Assembly (NCBI GenBank): GCA_016212165.1
Contig: JACRGY010000132.1
Coordinates: forward strand, 1-46,054
Origin: Nitrospirota bacterium
GTDB taxonomy: Bacteria; Nitrospirota; Thermodesulfovibrionia; Thermodesulfovibrionales; UBA1546
Direction: 5' to 3'
DNA: 46,054 bases
Both the position numbers and the translations under genes were made by a program. The notes below the pieces were generated by a model that searched no databases, was not told where the DNA came from, and was given only the letters and a program-made list of their open reading frames with translations. Shown one piece after another: positions 1 through 7,686 of this stretch (position 1 is its first letter; the number at the start of each line of letters is the position of its first letter).

Positions 1-555
1 TACTGGCATTTTATACCTATCCTGCCCTTTGCGGTTTTTATTGCCATACGTATGCTAAACCGGAAAAGCAGCTCTAAATATTATATTGATGAAATAAAGC
101 TGAAGCTCCCAATCATAAAGATTGTGGTTTACAACAAGCTCCTCGCGCTTTTTTCCGAACAACTGAGGATATTAGTAGTGTCCGGACTGACGATTAGCAG
201 ATCATTTGATATGGTTGCCGGTGTAATAGGGAATGAGGTTTTCAAAAGGGCGCTCCTGAAAATAAAGGACAGCATATCGTCAGGAAGCAGGATATCCGAT
301 GCGCTCAGGGAACACATTGTTTTTCCCTCGCTTGTAGCAAGAATGATAGACGCAGGCGAGACCAGCGGCAATCTTGACGAACAGCTTGCGTATCTTTCGG
401 GCTTTTACTTCAAAAGACTTGACGACGTATCTCAAAAAATAGGGAAGATGGTAGAGCCTGTCGTGATTACATTGGTAGGCGTCATCTTTGCGGTAATTAT
501 TATAGGGCTTCTATTTCCGGTTTACGATCTGGTAATAAAATTAGGCCAGGGCTGA
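1..555 (+). CDS. Type II secretion/type IV pilus inner-membrane protein, GspF/PilC/MshG family (C-terminal part)
   Basis: The frame is open from base 1, so the gene begins outside the window and only its last 184 codons are seen. The visible part starts in a hydrophobic segment (about residues 1-17), followed by a helical cytoplasmic repeat with the family hallmarks of the second GspF domain (LALFSEQLRILVVSGL, then a segment ending in IDAGETSGNLDEQL) and a terminal membrane helix (about residues 156-178) close to the C-terminus. GspF/PilC proteins form the inner-membrane platform on which assembly and retraction ATPases drive pilin polymerisation. The ATPase gene that follows starts 7 bp after the stop. 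Together with the TPR protein and prepilins nearby this matches MSHA pilus sets, so MshG is the closest role. Confidence 0.9.
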   Translation, partial: YWHFIPILPFAVFIAIRMLNRKSSSKYYIDEIKLKLPIIKIVVYNKLLALFSEQLRILVVSGLTISRSFDMVAGVIGNEVFKRALLKIKDSISSGSRISDALREHIVFPSLVARMIDAGETSGNLDEQLAYLSGFYFKRLDDVSQKIGKMVEPVVITLVGVIFAVIIIGLLFPVYDLVIKLGQG

Positions 556-561
556 TATTAA

Positions 562-1509
562 ATGGATTATTTAGAGTTTTTTGATTTAAAAGAAGACCCG
601 TTCAGGCTAACCCCTGACCCTTCATATTTTTATCCTTCTGAAAGCCATAATGAAGTGTTATCTTCCCTGACTTACATGGTCGAGCAGAAGGAGGGATTTT
701 TTCTTGCCGTCGGAGAACCCGGGACAGGGAAGACAACCCTTCTGAACACGTTTCTTAACACAAAGGGCTGGAAAGACAAGGCAGGGATTGCCCTGGTTCT
801 GACCCCCAGGCTGTCACCTGAAGAATTTCTCCTTACAGTGCTCGAGGACCTGAATGTCAAAATAAAAAATACAAATAAGAATGAGATTATCAGGGCCTTT
901 AGAGATTTCCTCGTAGAAAATTCGATGCTTGGCAGAAGGATTATTATTATAGTTGACGAGGCGCAGAGCCTCCCGGATGAAACCCTGGAAGAGATGAGAC
1001 TCCTGTCGAATCTTGAAACTGAAAAGGAAAAATTACTGCAGATAGTCCTGATCGGGCAGCCTGAGCTGAGGAAGAGGCTGCTTTCGGAAAAATTGAGGCA
1101 ATTAAATCAGAGAATAACGCTGAGGGTGATATTGAACCCTTTAACGGTAAAAGAAACCTCTGATTATATAAATTACAGGCTGATAAAGGCAGGAAAAGGC
1201 TCTGTAATATTCAAAGAAAATGCAAAGGAACTTATACACAAGGCGTCAAAAGGCATCCCAAGATTAATCAATCTCATATCCTCAAGGTCTCTGATGGCGG
1301 CATATCTGGATACAGGCAAGCATATTAAAAAAAGACACGTTTTGTACGCAATGAGGCATCTTTCAGACAGTTGCGCAAAAAAGGAATACTGGACGGCAAC
1401 AGTGAGGCTGTCCATTCTTGTATTTATATTGTTTTGCGCGCTGGCATCTGCCATTGCCATAAACTATAAAGAATACATAATTCAAATAATGGGATTGTTT
1501 TTCAGATAG
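562..1509 (+). CDS. MshM/ExeA-like AAA ATPase with C-terminal membrane helix
   Basis: A 315-aa protein that begins with the ExeA/GspA signature (FFDLKEDPFRLTPDP). It has a Walker A motif GEPGTGKTT at residues 51-59, a Walker B IIIIVDEAQ at about 127-135, and a sensor region around GQPEL. A single hydrophobic helix lies at about residues 280-302 with a short tail beyond it. ExeA/GspA proteins couple ATP hydrolysis to peptidoglycan remodelling for secretin assembly, and MshM is the MSHA pilus homologue. There is no peptidoglycan-binding domain after the helix, unlike Aeromonas ExeA. ATG at 562 lies just after the gspF-like stop, so the two are probably co-transcribed. The 272-aa protein at 39134-39952 is a second member of this family. 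Confidence 0.88.
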   Translation: MDYLEFFDLKEDPFRLTPDPSYFYPSESHNEVLSSLTYMVEQKEGFFLAVGEPGTGKTTLLNTFLNTKGWKDKAGIALVLTPRLSPEEFLLTVLEDLNVKIKNTNKNEIIRAFRDFLVENSMLGRRIIIIVDEAQSLPDETLEEMRLLSNLETEKEKLLQIVLIGQPELRKRLLSEKLRQLNQRITLRVILNPLTVKETSDYINYRLIKAGKGSVIFKENAKELIHKASKGIPRLINLISSRSLMAAYLDTGKHIKKRHVLYAMRHLSDSCAKKEYWTATVRLSILVFILFCALASAIAINYKEYIIQIMGLFFR

Positions 1510-1518
1510 CCGGGGGTC

Positions 1519-2589
1519 TCACTTATAATTTTTCTGCAAATGCAGCAGTCTCTCATCCACAAGCCTTCTGATCTCTGGATCAATCCTATTCATTGCTGCT
1601 ATTTCCATATAGGTCTGTAATGCATCCCTTATCCTGCCCTGTTTTTCCGCAAGCCTTGCAATGCCGAGATAGCCCTGAATATTTCCCATCTGAGAGAGCT
1701 TATTAAAAAAGCTGTATGCCTTATCATTATCCCCTTGTCTCTCATATAAGATTGCAGCGTTCAATACAGCATTTCCATCTAAGGGATCTATTGATAATGC
1801 CTTTATGAGATAACTTTCACCCTCAGGAAAATTGCCAAGCATGGCATTCGCAATGCCAAGATTTATCAGCGAGGGCACATAATCTTTTTCAATGTTTAAG
1901 GCATTCTTCAGATATTGCACTGCCTCGTTATAAGAATCCAACCTGAGCAGCACGCTTGCGATATTATTCAATATAGAGTGGTTCTCGGGATTCAGGCCAA
2001 GGGCCTTTTTATAATTTACAAGCGCCTTGTGATAATCTCCTTTGGACTCATGAGCCAGTGCAGCCAAGATATATGCATCCCTTTTTAACAGGTCCTCGTC
2101 AGACGGCTTCTTTTTATCTCCGGCAACATCTGAAAATCCTGTTTCTTCAGATTCAGGAGTCGGGACTATATCTTCCTTCCGCGATTCCTTTTGATATTGG
2201 CTGACAGGCCTGCCTGCCCCCGGCCTTTTTATTTTTCTTTTTTGTATGAATGCACCCGGTTTTTCTGCGGGTTCGGATGTTATATCTGCTGGCAATTTAA
2301 CCGCTGTCTGCGGGATAAAAGGGCTTTCTCTAACAACCTGTTTCTGAGATTTTTCGATCTGCTGTGCCGGTTTTTTTGTTTCATAGAACTTGCTGTATAA
2401 ATTTATAATGTAGACAGCTCCAACTCCTGATGCAACTGCGGCAAAAATAAGAACCGACAAAAACATGACCTTTCTTCTGGCCGCATATCTCTCAGAAGAA
2501 GCTAATACGTCATGTTTAAGGCTTGGAGGAACATCGCTTTTGAAACCCCTGTGTTTTACCTTTGAAAGCAGATCTGCTAACAGGCTCAC
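1519..2589 (-). CDS. Membrane-anchored TPR protein, MshN-like
   Basis: A 356-aa protein with a short cytoplasmic N-terminus, one membrane helix at about residues 41-63, a low-complexity linker (about 70-165, rich in K, E, P and S) and then four or more tetratricopeptide repeats to the C-terminus, with typical W/L-G-Y-A-P spacing such as ALVNYKKALGLNPEN and AVQYLKNALNIEKD. The layout is that of MshN or TPR pilotin-like proteins. It converges on the MshM-like gene with only 9 bp between the stops. In Vibrio mshM and mshN are co-directional, so this arrangement differs. The role is inferred from architecture and neighbours; a general TPR scaffold is the alternative. Confidence 0.7.
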   Translation of the reverse strand: MSLLADLLSKVKHRGFKSDVPPSLKHDVLASSERYAARRKVMFLSVLIFAAVASGVGAVYIINLYSKFYETKKPAQQIEKSQKQVVRESPFIPQTAVKLPADITSEPAEKPGAFIQKRKIKRPGAGRPVSQYQKESRKEDIVPTPESEETGFSDVAGDKKKPSDEDLLKRDAYILAALAHESKGDYHKALVNYKKALGLNPENHSILNNIASVLLRLDSYNEAVQYLKNALNIEKDYVPSLINLGIANAMLGNFPEGESYLIKALSIDPLDGNAVLNAAILYERQGDNDKAYSFFNKLSQMGNIQGYLGIARLAEKQGRIRDALQTYMEIAAMNRIDPEIRRLVDERLLHLQKNYK

Positions 2590-2646
2590 GCTGCCTCTGT
2601 CAATATGCCGTTAACTTCTAACATAAAAATTTCCGGACCCGGACCT

Positions 2647-3180
2647 TCATTTCTCTCTCACACTAAAATAAAACCCTGAAACAGCGGCATCGGGTTTTTT
2701 ATTGCCTGCACCCCTGTTTTCTACTTGCTGCTCATGCCGGGTCGTAAAACCCGGAGATGAAGCGTTGTTCACGCCTTTAATCTTATTAAATACCCTCCAT
2801 GAGTATTTTATTCTCTTTGCTCTGTCCGAGGCGTTATAGCACCCTACAGCCTCCCAGGCATATCCATGCCTGTCAATGCACTGTCTCAGTATCTTTGCCC
2901 CCACAAATGTGTTATAGCAGGGATTTTCAATGAGATAAGCAGCATTCAGATCGAGTTTTTCTATCCATAAGGAATTTATCTGCATAAGTCCCATATCCTG
3001 CGTGCCGTCTCTGTTTTTATTGACTGCGTCGTGTCTGAAACCCGATTCAGTCCTTGCGATAATCTCAAGCAATTCAGGATTAATTTCATAAGCCCTGCCA
3101 GCCTCCTCAAAACAAAAAGCATTCAATAAAGAAGGGTTGGAAAACATAATAAAAACTAATAATCCCAATACCTTTGACAT
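2647..3180 (-). CDS. Lytic transglycosylase (SLT domain), exported
   Basis: I place the start at ATG 3180 (177 aa), which gives a classic signal peptide (MSKVLGLLVFIMFSNPSLLNA). A TTG six codons upstream would add residues with no visible ribosome binding site. The mature part is an SLT-type goose-lysozyme fold. The catalytic Glu lies in ARTESGF, followed by the GLMQIN motif and a later GCYNAS motif. The protein cleaves peptidoglycan to 1,6-anhydro ends. Small SLT proteins of this kind (IpgF/PilT-operon type) open the cell wall for pili or secretion machines, which fits the location between pilus genes. The last 35 residues are charged and look disordered. Confidence 0.88.
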   Translation of the reverse strand: MSKVLGLLVFIMFSNPSLLNAFCFEEAGRAYEINPELLEIIARTESGFRHDAVNKNRDGTQDMGLMQINSLWIEKLDLNAAYLIENPCYNTFVGAKILRQCIDRHGYAWEAVGCYNASDRAKRIKYSWRVFNKIKGVNNASSPGFTTRHEQQVENRGAGNKKPDAAVSGFYFSVREK

Positions 3181-3189
3181 ACCTGTATG

Positions 3190-3195
3190 ATTATA
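3190..3195 (-). promoter_or_regulatory. -10 element for the lytic transglycosylase gene
   Basis: On the minus strand this is a perfect TATAAT whose expected start point (about 3183) is only a few bases before the ATG at 3180. The -35 position carries TGTCAA, a poor match. The transcript would be leaderless or nearly so. The element is back to back with the prepilin promoter at 3213-3241. Confidence 0.4.
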
Positions 3196-3212
3196 CAATA
3201 TGTTATATTATA

Positions 3213-3241
3213 TTGACAGGGCCATAAGATATGGCTAATAT
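3213..3241 (+). promoter_or_regulatory. Sigma-70-type promoter for the first prepilin gene
   Basis: TTGACA at 3213-3218 and TAATAT at 3236-3241 are separated by 17 bp, close to consensus. The expected start point is near 3248, which leaves a short leader containing a strong GGAGGAG Shine-Dalgarno at 3274-3280. It is divergent from the transglycosylase gene. Confidence 0.65.
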
Positions 3242-3282
3242 TAATAAATAAATCATTGAAAATACGGCATTGCGGAGGAGAT

Positions 3283-3933
3283 ATTAAACAAGGTCGCAAA
3301 AACAGAAAAGGCTTCACCCTTATTGAATTATCAATAGTCCTTGTAATAATCGGGATTATTATAGGAGCTGTTCTTAAGGGGCAGGATCTCATTAACAGCG
3401 CAAGGGCAAAGAAATTCGCGAGCTGGGCCAAGCAGTGGGAGATATCGCAATGGACCTATCTTGACAGAAAAGGCAGGTTTGCAGGAGATGCTAATATCAA
3501 CGGCATAATGGGAGACCAGACTTCAGCAATAGATGAAACATCAAATTCAAACACTGCCCTGGATGAAATAGCAAATGCAAACTTTATTAACCCTCCTACC
3601 ACTACCATAACCCTCGGATCATTTCGCTTTTTTATGAAAATGGGATTTAATACAGTAAGCGGGACTTCCAAAAATGTGATAGTGATCTGCAAGTCCGACG
3701 CCTGCACAACAGCGTTCACGGCAGATGAACTTGTCTGTTTTGAATCTTTTGACACGGCTACTGACGGCACTGCCGATGCAGGAGCAGGAAATGTCAGGGC
3801 AGCTACGGCAGTAACTTTAGCAGCCGGATCAGGGAACGAGGTTGTCGCTGCAACAACAGACGTTACAGCATCTTCGACAGTCTGGGGCACAACGCATGTA
3901 GCCCTTGTTTTTTATTTTGACAGACCTCGTTAA
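3283..3933 (+). CDS. Type IV prepilin-like protein (PilA/MshA class) with a probable AUU start
   Basis: The prepilin signal is clear: a basic leader ending in Gly, then FTLIELSIVLVIIGIIIG with Glu at +5, the site for prepilin peptidase and N-methylation. The rest (about 200 aa) is a globular head with two Cys residues (CKSDAC), like a major or minor pilin. Start choice: the open frame begins at TTG 3256, but that codon has no ribosome binding site and lies only about 8 nt after the expected transcription start. A strong GGAGGAG sits at 3274-3280, directly before ATT at 3283, which would give a 10-residue leader (IKQGRKNRKG) of typical length. I therefore prefer ATT 3283; TTG 3256 is the alternative. 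A base error turning ATG into ATT is also possible. Confidence 0.85.
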   Translation: MKQGRKNRKGFTLIELSIVLVIIGIIIGAVLKGQDLINSARAKKFASWAKQWEISQWTYLDRKGRFAGDANINGIMGDQTSAIDETSNSNTALDEIANANFINPPTTTITLGSFRFFMKMGFNTVSGTSKNVIVICKSDACTTAFTADELVCFESFDTATDGTADAGAGNVRAATAVTLAAGSGNEVVAATTDVTASSTVWGTTHVALVFYFDRPR

Positions 3934-3965
3934 TCCCCGGGCTTTTCTATGCTATTCTCTTAGGT

Positions 3966-5252
3966 ATGGAGCTCCTAACCAAAGATAAAGGCCTCACTCT
4001 TATAGAACTTGCGGTGGTGCTGGTTGTTATCGGCCTATTAATTACCCTTGGAGTGTCTTTGATAGGCCCTCTGACAAAGAGGGTCAAGATAAACCAGACC
4101 AATGACATCATAGATGCAGCTTCAGAGTCTTTGATAAGCTATGCTTCTTCAAACAAACGTCTTCCCACAACAACAGAATTCGCAAGCGCGGTAAGGAACC
4201 CCAAGGACGCATGGACAAAATCCTTATTTTATGTAACAGACACCAATCTGACGACTATAACATCTCCTGCAGTAGAAGCTGTCTGCGGCAGAAGCACGAC
4301 AAATTTAACCGTGCAGACCTGTCCTGACGCTGCATGCGCCTCTCCGACAAATACCATACCGAATGTTGCGTTTATAATCATCAGCGGCGGAGCAAACAAC
4401 AATAATCAGACCTCAGGGACTCAGGCAGTATCTTCATCAACAACCATAAGCGTATACAATGTAGATGTGGCAGGCATTGATAATTACACAGGAGATATCG
4501 GAGGCTCAAGGCCGGAGCCCTATGACGACCTTGTCAAATGGACCACCCTCGATGAACTAAGGACAAAGGCCGGGTGCGCAGGGCCCCAACTGGAAATCGT
4601 AAATAATGATCTCCCTGCCGGTTTCAGGGACGCCACGGTATACGACGCCACAGTATTTGCCAAAGGAGGCGTGCCTTTTACCACAACGAACCAGAGCTAC
4701 AGGTGGTGCATCCAGAGAACTCCTGCCACAGCCCCGTCAAATCTGACCTTCAGAAACACTGCCAATACGGCAAATATTGTATTTTCCACAGACTGCTCAG
4801 CCCTTGCCGAAGCCTCATGGACACAATCAAATACCGTTGTTATATCCGGGTCTCCAAATGAGTCCGGGAGCTTTAATCTCACCTTTTTTGCAAGAGACAA
4901 CAATGACCCTGCGGGAACGAGCGACAATATCGCGCAGAAACTGCTTGTGCTGACAATCCACCAGGTGGCCCGCAGCACCGGCTGCTCCGGTTTCAGGGTA
5001 TGGAACGGAACTGGCGCAAAGCGTGACTTCAGGCTTGACAGCGTATGCAGCAGCGTGAACAACAACGCGGAGATTACCGTTGACCCTACCCGTCTCCTTA
5101 ATTCCGGCGAGAGCATTGAACGCTTCAGTTCAACCACCGGCGTCTGCACCGGCCTTGTTGACTCAATAACGTTCAACCAGGCAGTGAATGCCGATGCCCT
5201 GGACAATAACTGTCAGGTAAACTATGAGACAACAGGCGTTACCAACAGGTGA
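3966..5252 (+). CDS. Large type IV prepilin/pseudopilin with Ig-like region
   Basis: ATG at 3966 gives a short leader (MELLTKDKG) followed by LTLIELAVVLVVIGLLI, so cleavage after Gly9 and Glu at +5 are both present. At 428 aa it is far larger than a normal pilin. The C-terminal two thirds contain several Cys residues. A stretch around residues 255-330 has the pattern of putative Ig (He_PIG-like) domains, with SNLTF, then VISGSPNESGSFNLTFFARD, then LLVLTIH. It follows the first prepilin by 32 bp, so the two probably share a transcript. Such long minor pilins (MshO/MshQ or PilY-like partners) often sit at the pilus tip. The adhesive role is inferred. Confidence 0.8.
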   Translation: MELLTKDKGLTLIELAVVLVVIGLLITLGVSLIGPLTKRVKINQTNDIIDAASESLISYASSNKRLPTTTEFASAVRNPKDAWTKSLFYVTDTNLTTITSPAVEAVCGRSTTNLTVQTCPDAACASPTNTIPNVAFIIISGGANNNNQTSGTQAVSSSTTISVYNVDVAGIDNYTGDIGGSRPEPYDDLVKWTTLDELRTKAGCAGPQLEIVNNDLPAGFRDATVYDATVFAKGGVPFTTTNQSYRWCIQRTPATAPSNLTFRNTANTANIVFSTDCSALAEASWTQSNTVVISGSPNESGSFNLTFFARDNNDPAGTSDNIAQKLLVLTIHQVARSTGCSGFRVWNGTGAKRDFRLDSVCSSVNNNAEITVDPTRLLNSGESIERFSSTTGVCTGLVDSITFNQAVNADALDNNCQVNYETTGVTNR

Positions 5253-5342
5253 TTCAGCAGAAAAAGAGGCCGAAATTTTAAATGCATATCCGCAAACCAG
5301 GCCCATAAGAATATCAGGTTCAGCTTAATACAGGATTTTGAA

Positions 5343-5543
5343 TTAAGAAGCAGCCCTTCTCAGTTCTGCATATTTTTCTTTAAGCCTTTTCTCATGGTGC
5401 AATTCTACCCGGGCGAATTCCTCAAATAGTTTTTTTGCATCTATATTAGAAGTGTTTGCGGCTGCATTTTGATAAAATTCATAGGCCTCATGCTCTTTGT
5501 CTATCGCTACCTTGAAAATATTAAAAAGAGTTTCCAGTTCCAT
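5343..5543 (-). CDS. Mini rubrerythrin/half-ferritin protein (66 aa)
   Basis: The whole protein consists of two predicted helices with ferritin-like ligands: E19 in KEHEAYEFY and the E47-x-x-H50 pair in RVELHHEK. This is half of a four-helix rubrerythrin bundle, so it would need to dimerise to build a di-iron site. The start is firm because GAGGAGG lies 5-6 bases before ATG 5543. Full rubrerythrins are about 140-190 aa and include a rubredoxin domain, which is absent here. Likely roles are iron or peroxide handling. It resembles encapsulated-ferritin-like and small rubrerythrin-domain proteins, but no encapsulin gene is near. Confidence 0.75.
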   Translation of the reverse strand: MELETLFNIFKVAIDKEHEAYEFYQNAAANTSNIDAKKLFEEFARVELHHEKRLKEKYAELRRAAS

Positions 5544-5678
5544 AATTTCCTCCTCGTTGTAAATTTCACTAACATTGTCTCACATAAAAATGGTTAATGC
5601 AACATTTTTTTGAATCCCTGCAGCTGGGTTTGCAGGTGTAATCTGAACCTGAGGGATAGCAGTTTTCAGTGCGGTATT

Positions 5679-5707
5679 TTGACACTTTCAAAACCTTAAA
5701 ATATACC
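5679..5707 (+). promoter_or_regulatory. Upstream promoter of gcvH-lpdA
   Basis: TTGACA (5679-5684), 17 bp, TATACC (5702-5707). It lies in the 343-bp gene-free stretch 5544-5886, together with the second promoter at 5801. The rest of that stretch shows only a small CCTGCA/TGCAGG inverted repeat (5617-5636) and AT-rich sequence. Confidence 0.5.
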
Positions 5708-5800
5708 AAAAAATAAGTTGAAAATTACAGCCAATACAGATAATCTATATCAGTGTTTTTTGTTTGGGGAAAAAATTACGGATTAATGTAAAATACTTTC

Positions 5801-5828
5801 TTGACAAACAGTAAAACCATGTGATAAT
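5801..5828 (+). promoter_or_regulatory. Proximal promoter of gcvH-lpdA
   Basis: TTGACA (5801-5806), 16 bp, GATAAT (5823-5828). The expected start near 5835 gives a leader of about 50 nt ending in AGGAGGGG (5877-5884), directly before ATG 5887. No glycine riboswitch core is visible in the leader. Confidence 0.6.
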
Positions 5829-5886
5829 AAATTCAACCACCATTAACTTTAAAAAAGATTAAACTTTGAAAAAACAGGAGGGGAAA

Positions 5887-6273
5887 ATGAATCCGGAAGA
5901 CGTCAAATATCACAAAGAGCACACATGGGTCAAGGTATCAGGCAAAAAAGCAACTGTCGGCATAACAGACTATGCGCAGGATGCGCTGGGAGATATTGTA
6001 TATATCGACCTTCCCGAGCCTGACACTACAGTCGAGGCCAACAGCGAACTGTCGGAGATCGAGTCCACAAAGGCAACCTCATCAGTCATCAGCCCCGTGA
6101 GCGGCACAATCATAGAGGTTAATGACGACCTTTCGGAATCACCAGAGATAATAAATGAAGAGCCTTACGGCAAGGGCTGGATAGCTGTCCTTGAGATAGA
6201 AGATGTGTCTGAACTCGACAACCTCATGGATTCCTCAGACTACGAAAAATATATAGAAGAGGAAGCAAAATGA
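5887..6273 (+). CDS. gcvH: Glycine cleavage system H protein
   Basis: A 128-aa lipoyl carrier. The start is ATG 5887 because AGGAGGGG precedes it; an in-frame TTG at 5866 is upstream of this site. The lipoyl-lysine is K62 in SEIESTKATSS, and the flanking beta-hammerhead (GITDYAQDALGDIVYIDLP) is canonical. Thr at the position before the Lys replaces the Val commonly found there. GcvH shuttles the aminomethyl and dihydrolipoyl arm between P, T and L proteins. The next gene encodes an L protein and overlaps by ATGA. No gcvT or gcvP is in the window, so the partners lie elsewhere or the carrier serves another lipoate-dependent system. Confidence 0.93.
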   Translation: MNPEDVKYHKEHTWVKVSGKKATVGITDYAQDALGDIVYIDLPEPDTTVEANSELSEIESTKATSSVISPVSGTIIEVNDDLSESPEIINEEPYGKGWIAVLEIEDVSELDNLMDSSDYEKYIEEEAK

Positions 6274-7658
6274 GAGTTGCAATACTTGGCGCAGGGCCCG
6301 GAGGATATGTTGCAGCGCTCAAACTTGCTCAACTCGGGGCAGAGGTCACTGTTATTGAGAGCACCGAGGTTGGCGGGACATGCCTGAACTGGGGTTGTAT
6401 ACCCACAAAAACACTGCTGGCATCATCTGAAACGTATGCAAAGACAAAAGAACTCGAATCCTTCGGCATTGACGCAGCAGGCGCTATATCCCCGAATATG
6501 CAGAAGATCATCGAGAGAAAAAGCAAGGTTGTATCCACACAGGTTAAAGGGATAAGGGGTTTATTCAAGAGCTGGGGTGTAACCCTAAAGGAAGGCAAAG
6601 GAACCTTCATCTCTCCAAAGGAAATAAAGGTCAGCTTAAAAGACTCCACGGAAGAGACAATAACAGCAGATGTATTTATCATAGCCACCGGTTCAAGGCC
6701 TGCGCAGATACCGACTTTCCCGTTTGACGGCAAAAATATAATTTCATCTACTGAGGCGCTTGAACTCAGGGAGATTCCCAAAAGCCTTTTAATTGTAGGG
6801 GCAGGTGTTATCGGGTGCGAGTTTGCATGTATTTACAGCGACCTCGGTTCAGAAATCACAATAGTCGAACTGCTGCCGAGGGCTGTATCCACAGAAGACG
6901 AGGCAGTGTCAAAACTTCTGGAAAAAGAACTCAAGAAGAAAAAGATAAAATTGATAACCGAGATAAAGGTCGAAAAGGTAGAGGTCAGGGATGACGGCGT
7001 GCATACCTTCCTTTCCAACGGGAAGGAGTTGATTGCTGAAAAGGTGCTGGTATCCATTGGAAGGGCATTCAATACAAACGGCATCGGGCTTGAAAATGCA
7101 GGGGTTTCCACAGGGCCAAGAAAAGAAATTCCTGTAAATGAAAAACTGCAGACTAATGTGCCTCATATCTACGCCATCGGCGATGTAACAGGAGGCATCC
7201 TCCTGGCCCATGTGGCCTCAAAACAGGGGCTTACAGCAGCGGAAAACATTATGGGCGCAGACAAGAAATTTGATTACAGCGTAGTGCCGGCCGCAATCTT
7301 CACATCACCTGAGATTGGCTCGGTAGGCCTCAGAGAGCATCAGGCTAAGGAAAAAGGGCTTGATTACACCACGGGTGAATTTCAGTTCAGGGCGCTTGGC
7401 AAGGCACATGCAATGGGTGAGATATCCGGCTTTATAAAGATAATAGCTGAAAAAAAATCCGACAAAATACTGGGTGCGCATATTATAGGGCCCCATGCCT
7501 CTGACCTGATTCATGAATTTGCAGTTGCAATGCATGGGGGGCTGAAGGTAAAAGATATTGCTGAAACAATCCACGCTCATCCTACGCTGTCGGAAGGTCT
7601 GATGGAAGCCGCAGAAGACGTGCACAATATGGCAATCCATGCGCCTAAAAAACAATAA
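6270..7658 (+). CDS. lpdA: Dihydrolipoamide dehydrogenase
   Basis: A 462-aa flavoprotein disulfide reductase. The N-terminal FAD fold is GAGPGG (residues 7-12), and the redox disulfide is C38/C43 in GGTCLNWGCIP. The NAD-binding fold has GAGVIGCEF, a second FAD motif has YAIGDVTG, and the C-terminal dimer domain has the His-Glu pair in AHPTLSEG. It reoxidises dihydrolipoyl groups with NAD. The start overlaps the gcvH stop (ATGA), indicating translational coupling and a dedicated partnership with that H protein. Confidence 0.95.
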   Translation: MRVAILGAGPGGYVAALKLAQLGAEVTVIESTEVGGTCLNWGCIPTKTLLASSETYAKTKELESFGIDAAGAISPNMQKIIERKSKVVSTQVKGIRGLFKSWGVTLKEGKGTFISPKEIKVSLKDSTEETITADVFIIATGSRPAQIPTFPFDGKNIISSTEALELREIPKSLLIVGAGVIGCEFACIYSDLGSEITIVELLPRAVSTEDEAVSKLLEKELKKKKIKLITEIKVEKVEVRDDGVHTFLSNGKELIAEKVLVSIGRAFNTNGIGLENAGVSTGPRKEIPVNEKLQTNVPHIYAIGDVTGGILLAHVASKQGLTAAENIMGADKKFDYSVVPAAIFTSPEIGSVGLREHQAKEKGLDYTTGEFQFRALGKAHAMGEISGFIKIIAEKKSDKILGAHIIGPHASDLIHEFAVAMHGGLKVKDIAETIHAHPTLSEGLMEAAEDVHNMAIHAPKKQ

Positions 7659-7686
7659 ATAATTAAAACTAAACAACCGGTGAAGG

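Noticed and set aside
5544-5886. Glycine riboswitch before gcvH
   Set aside because: No conserved glycine-aptamer core or tandem aptamer arrangement is visible; the stretch shows only promoters and AT-rich sequence.
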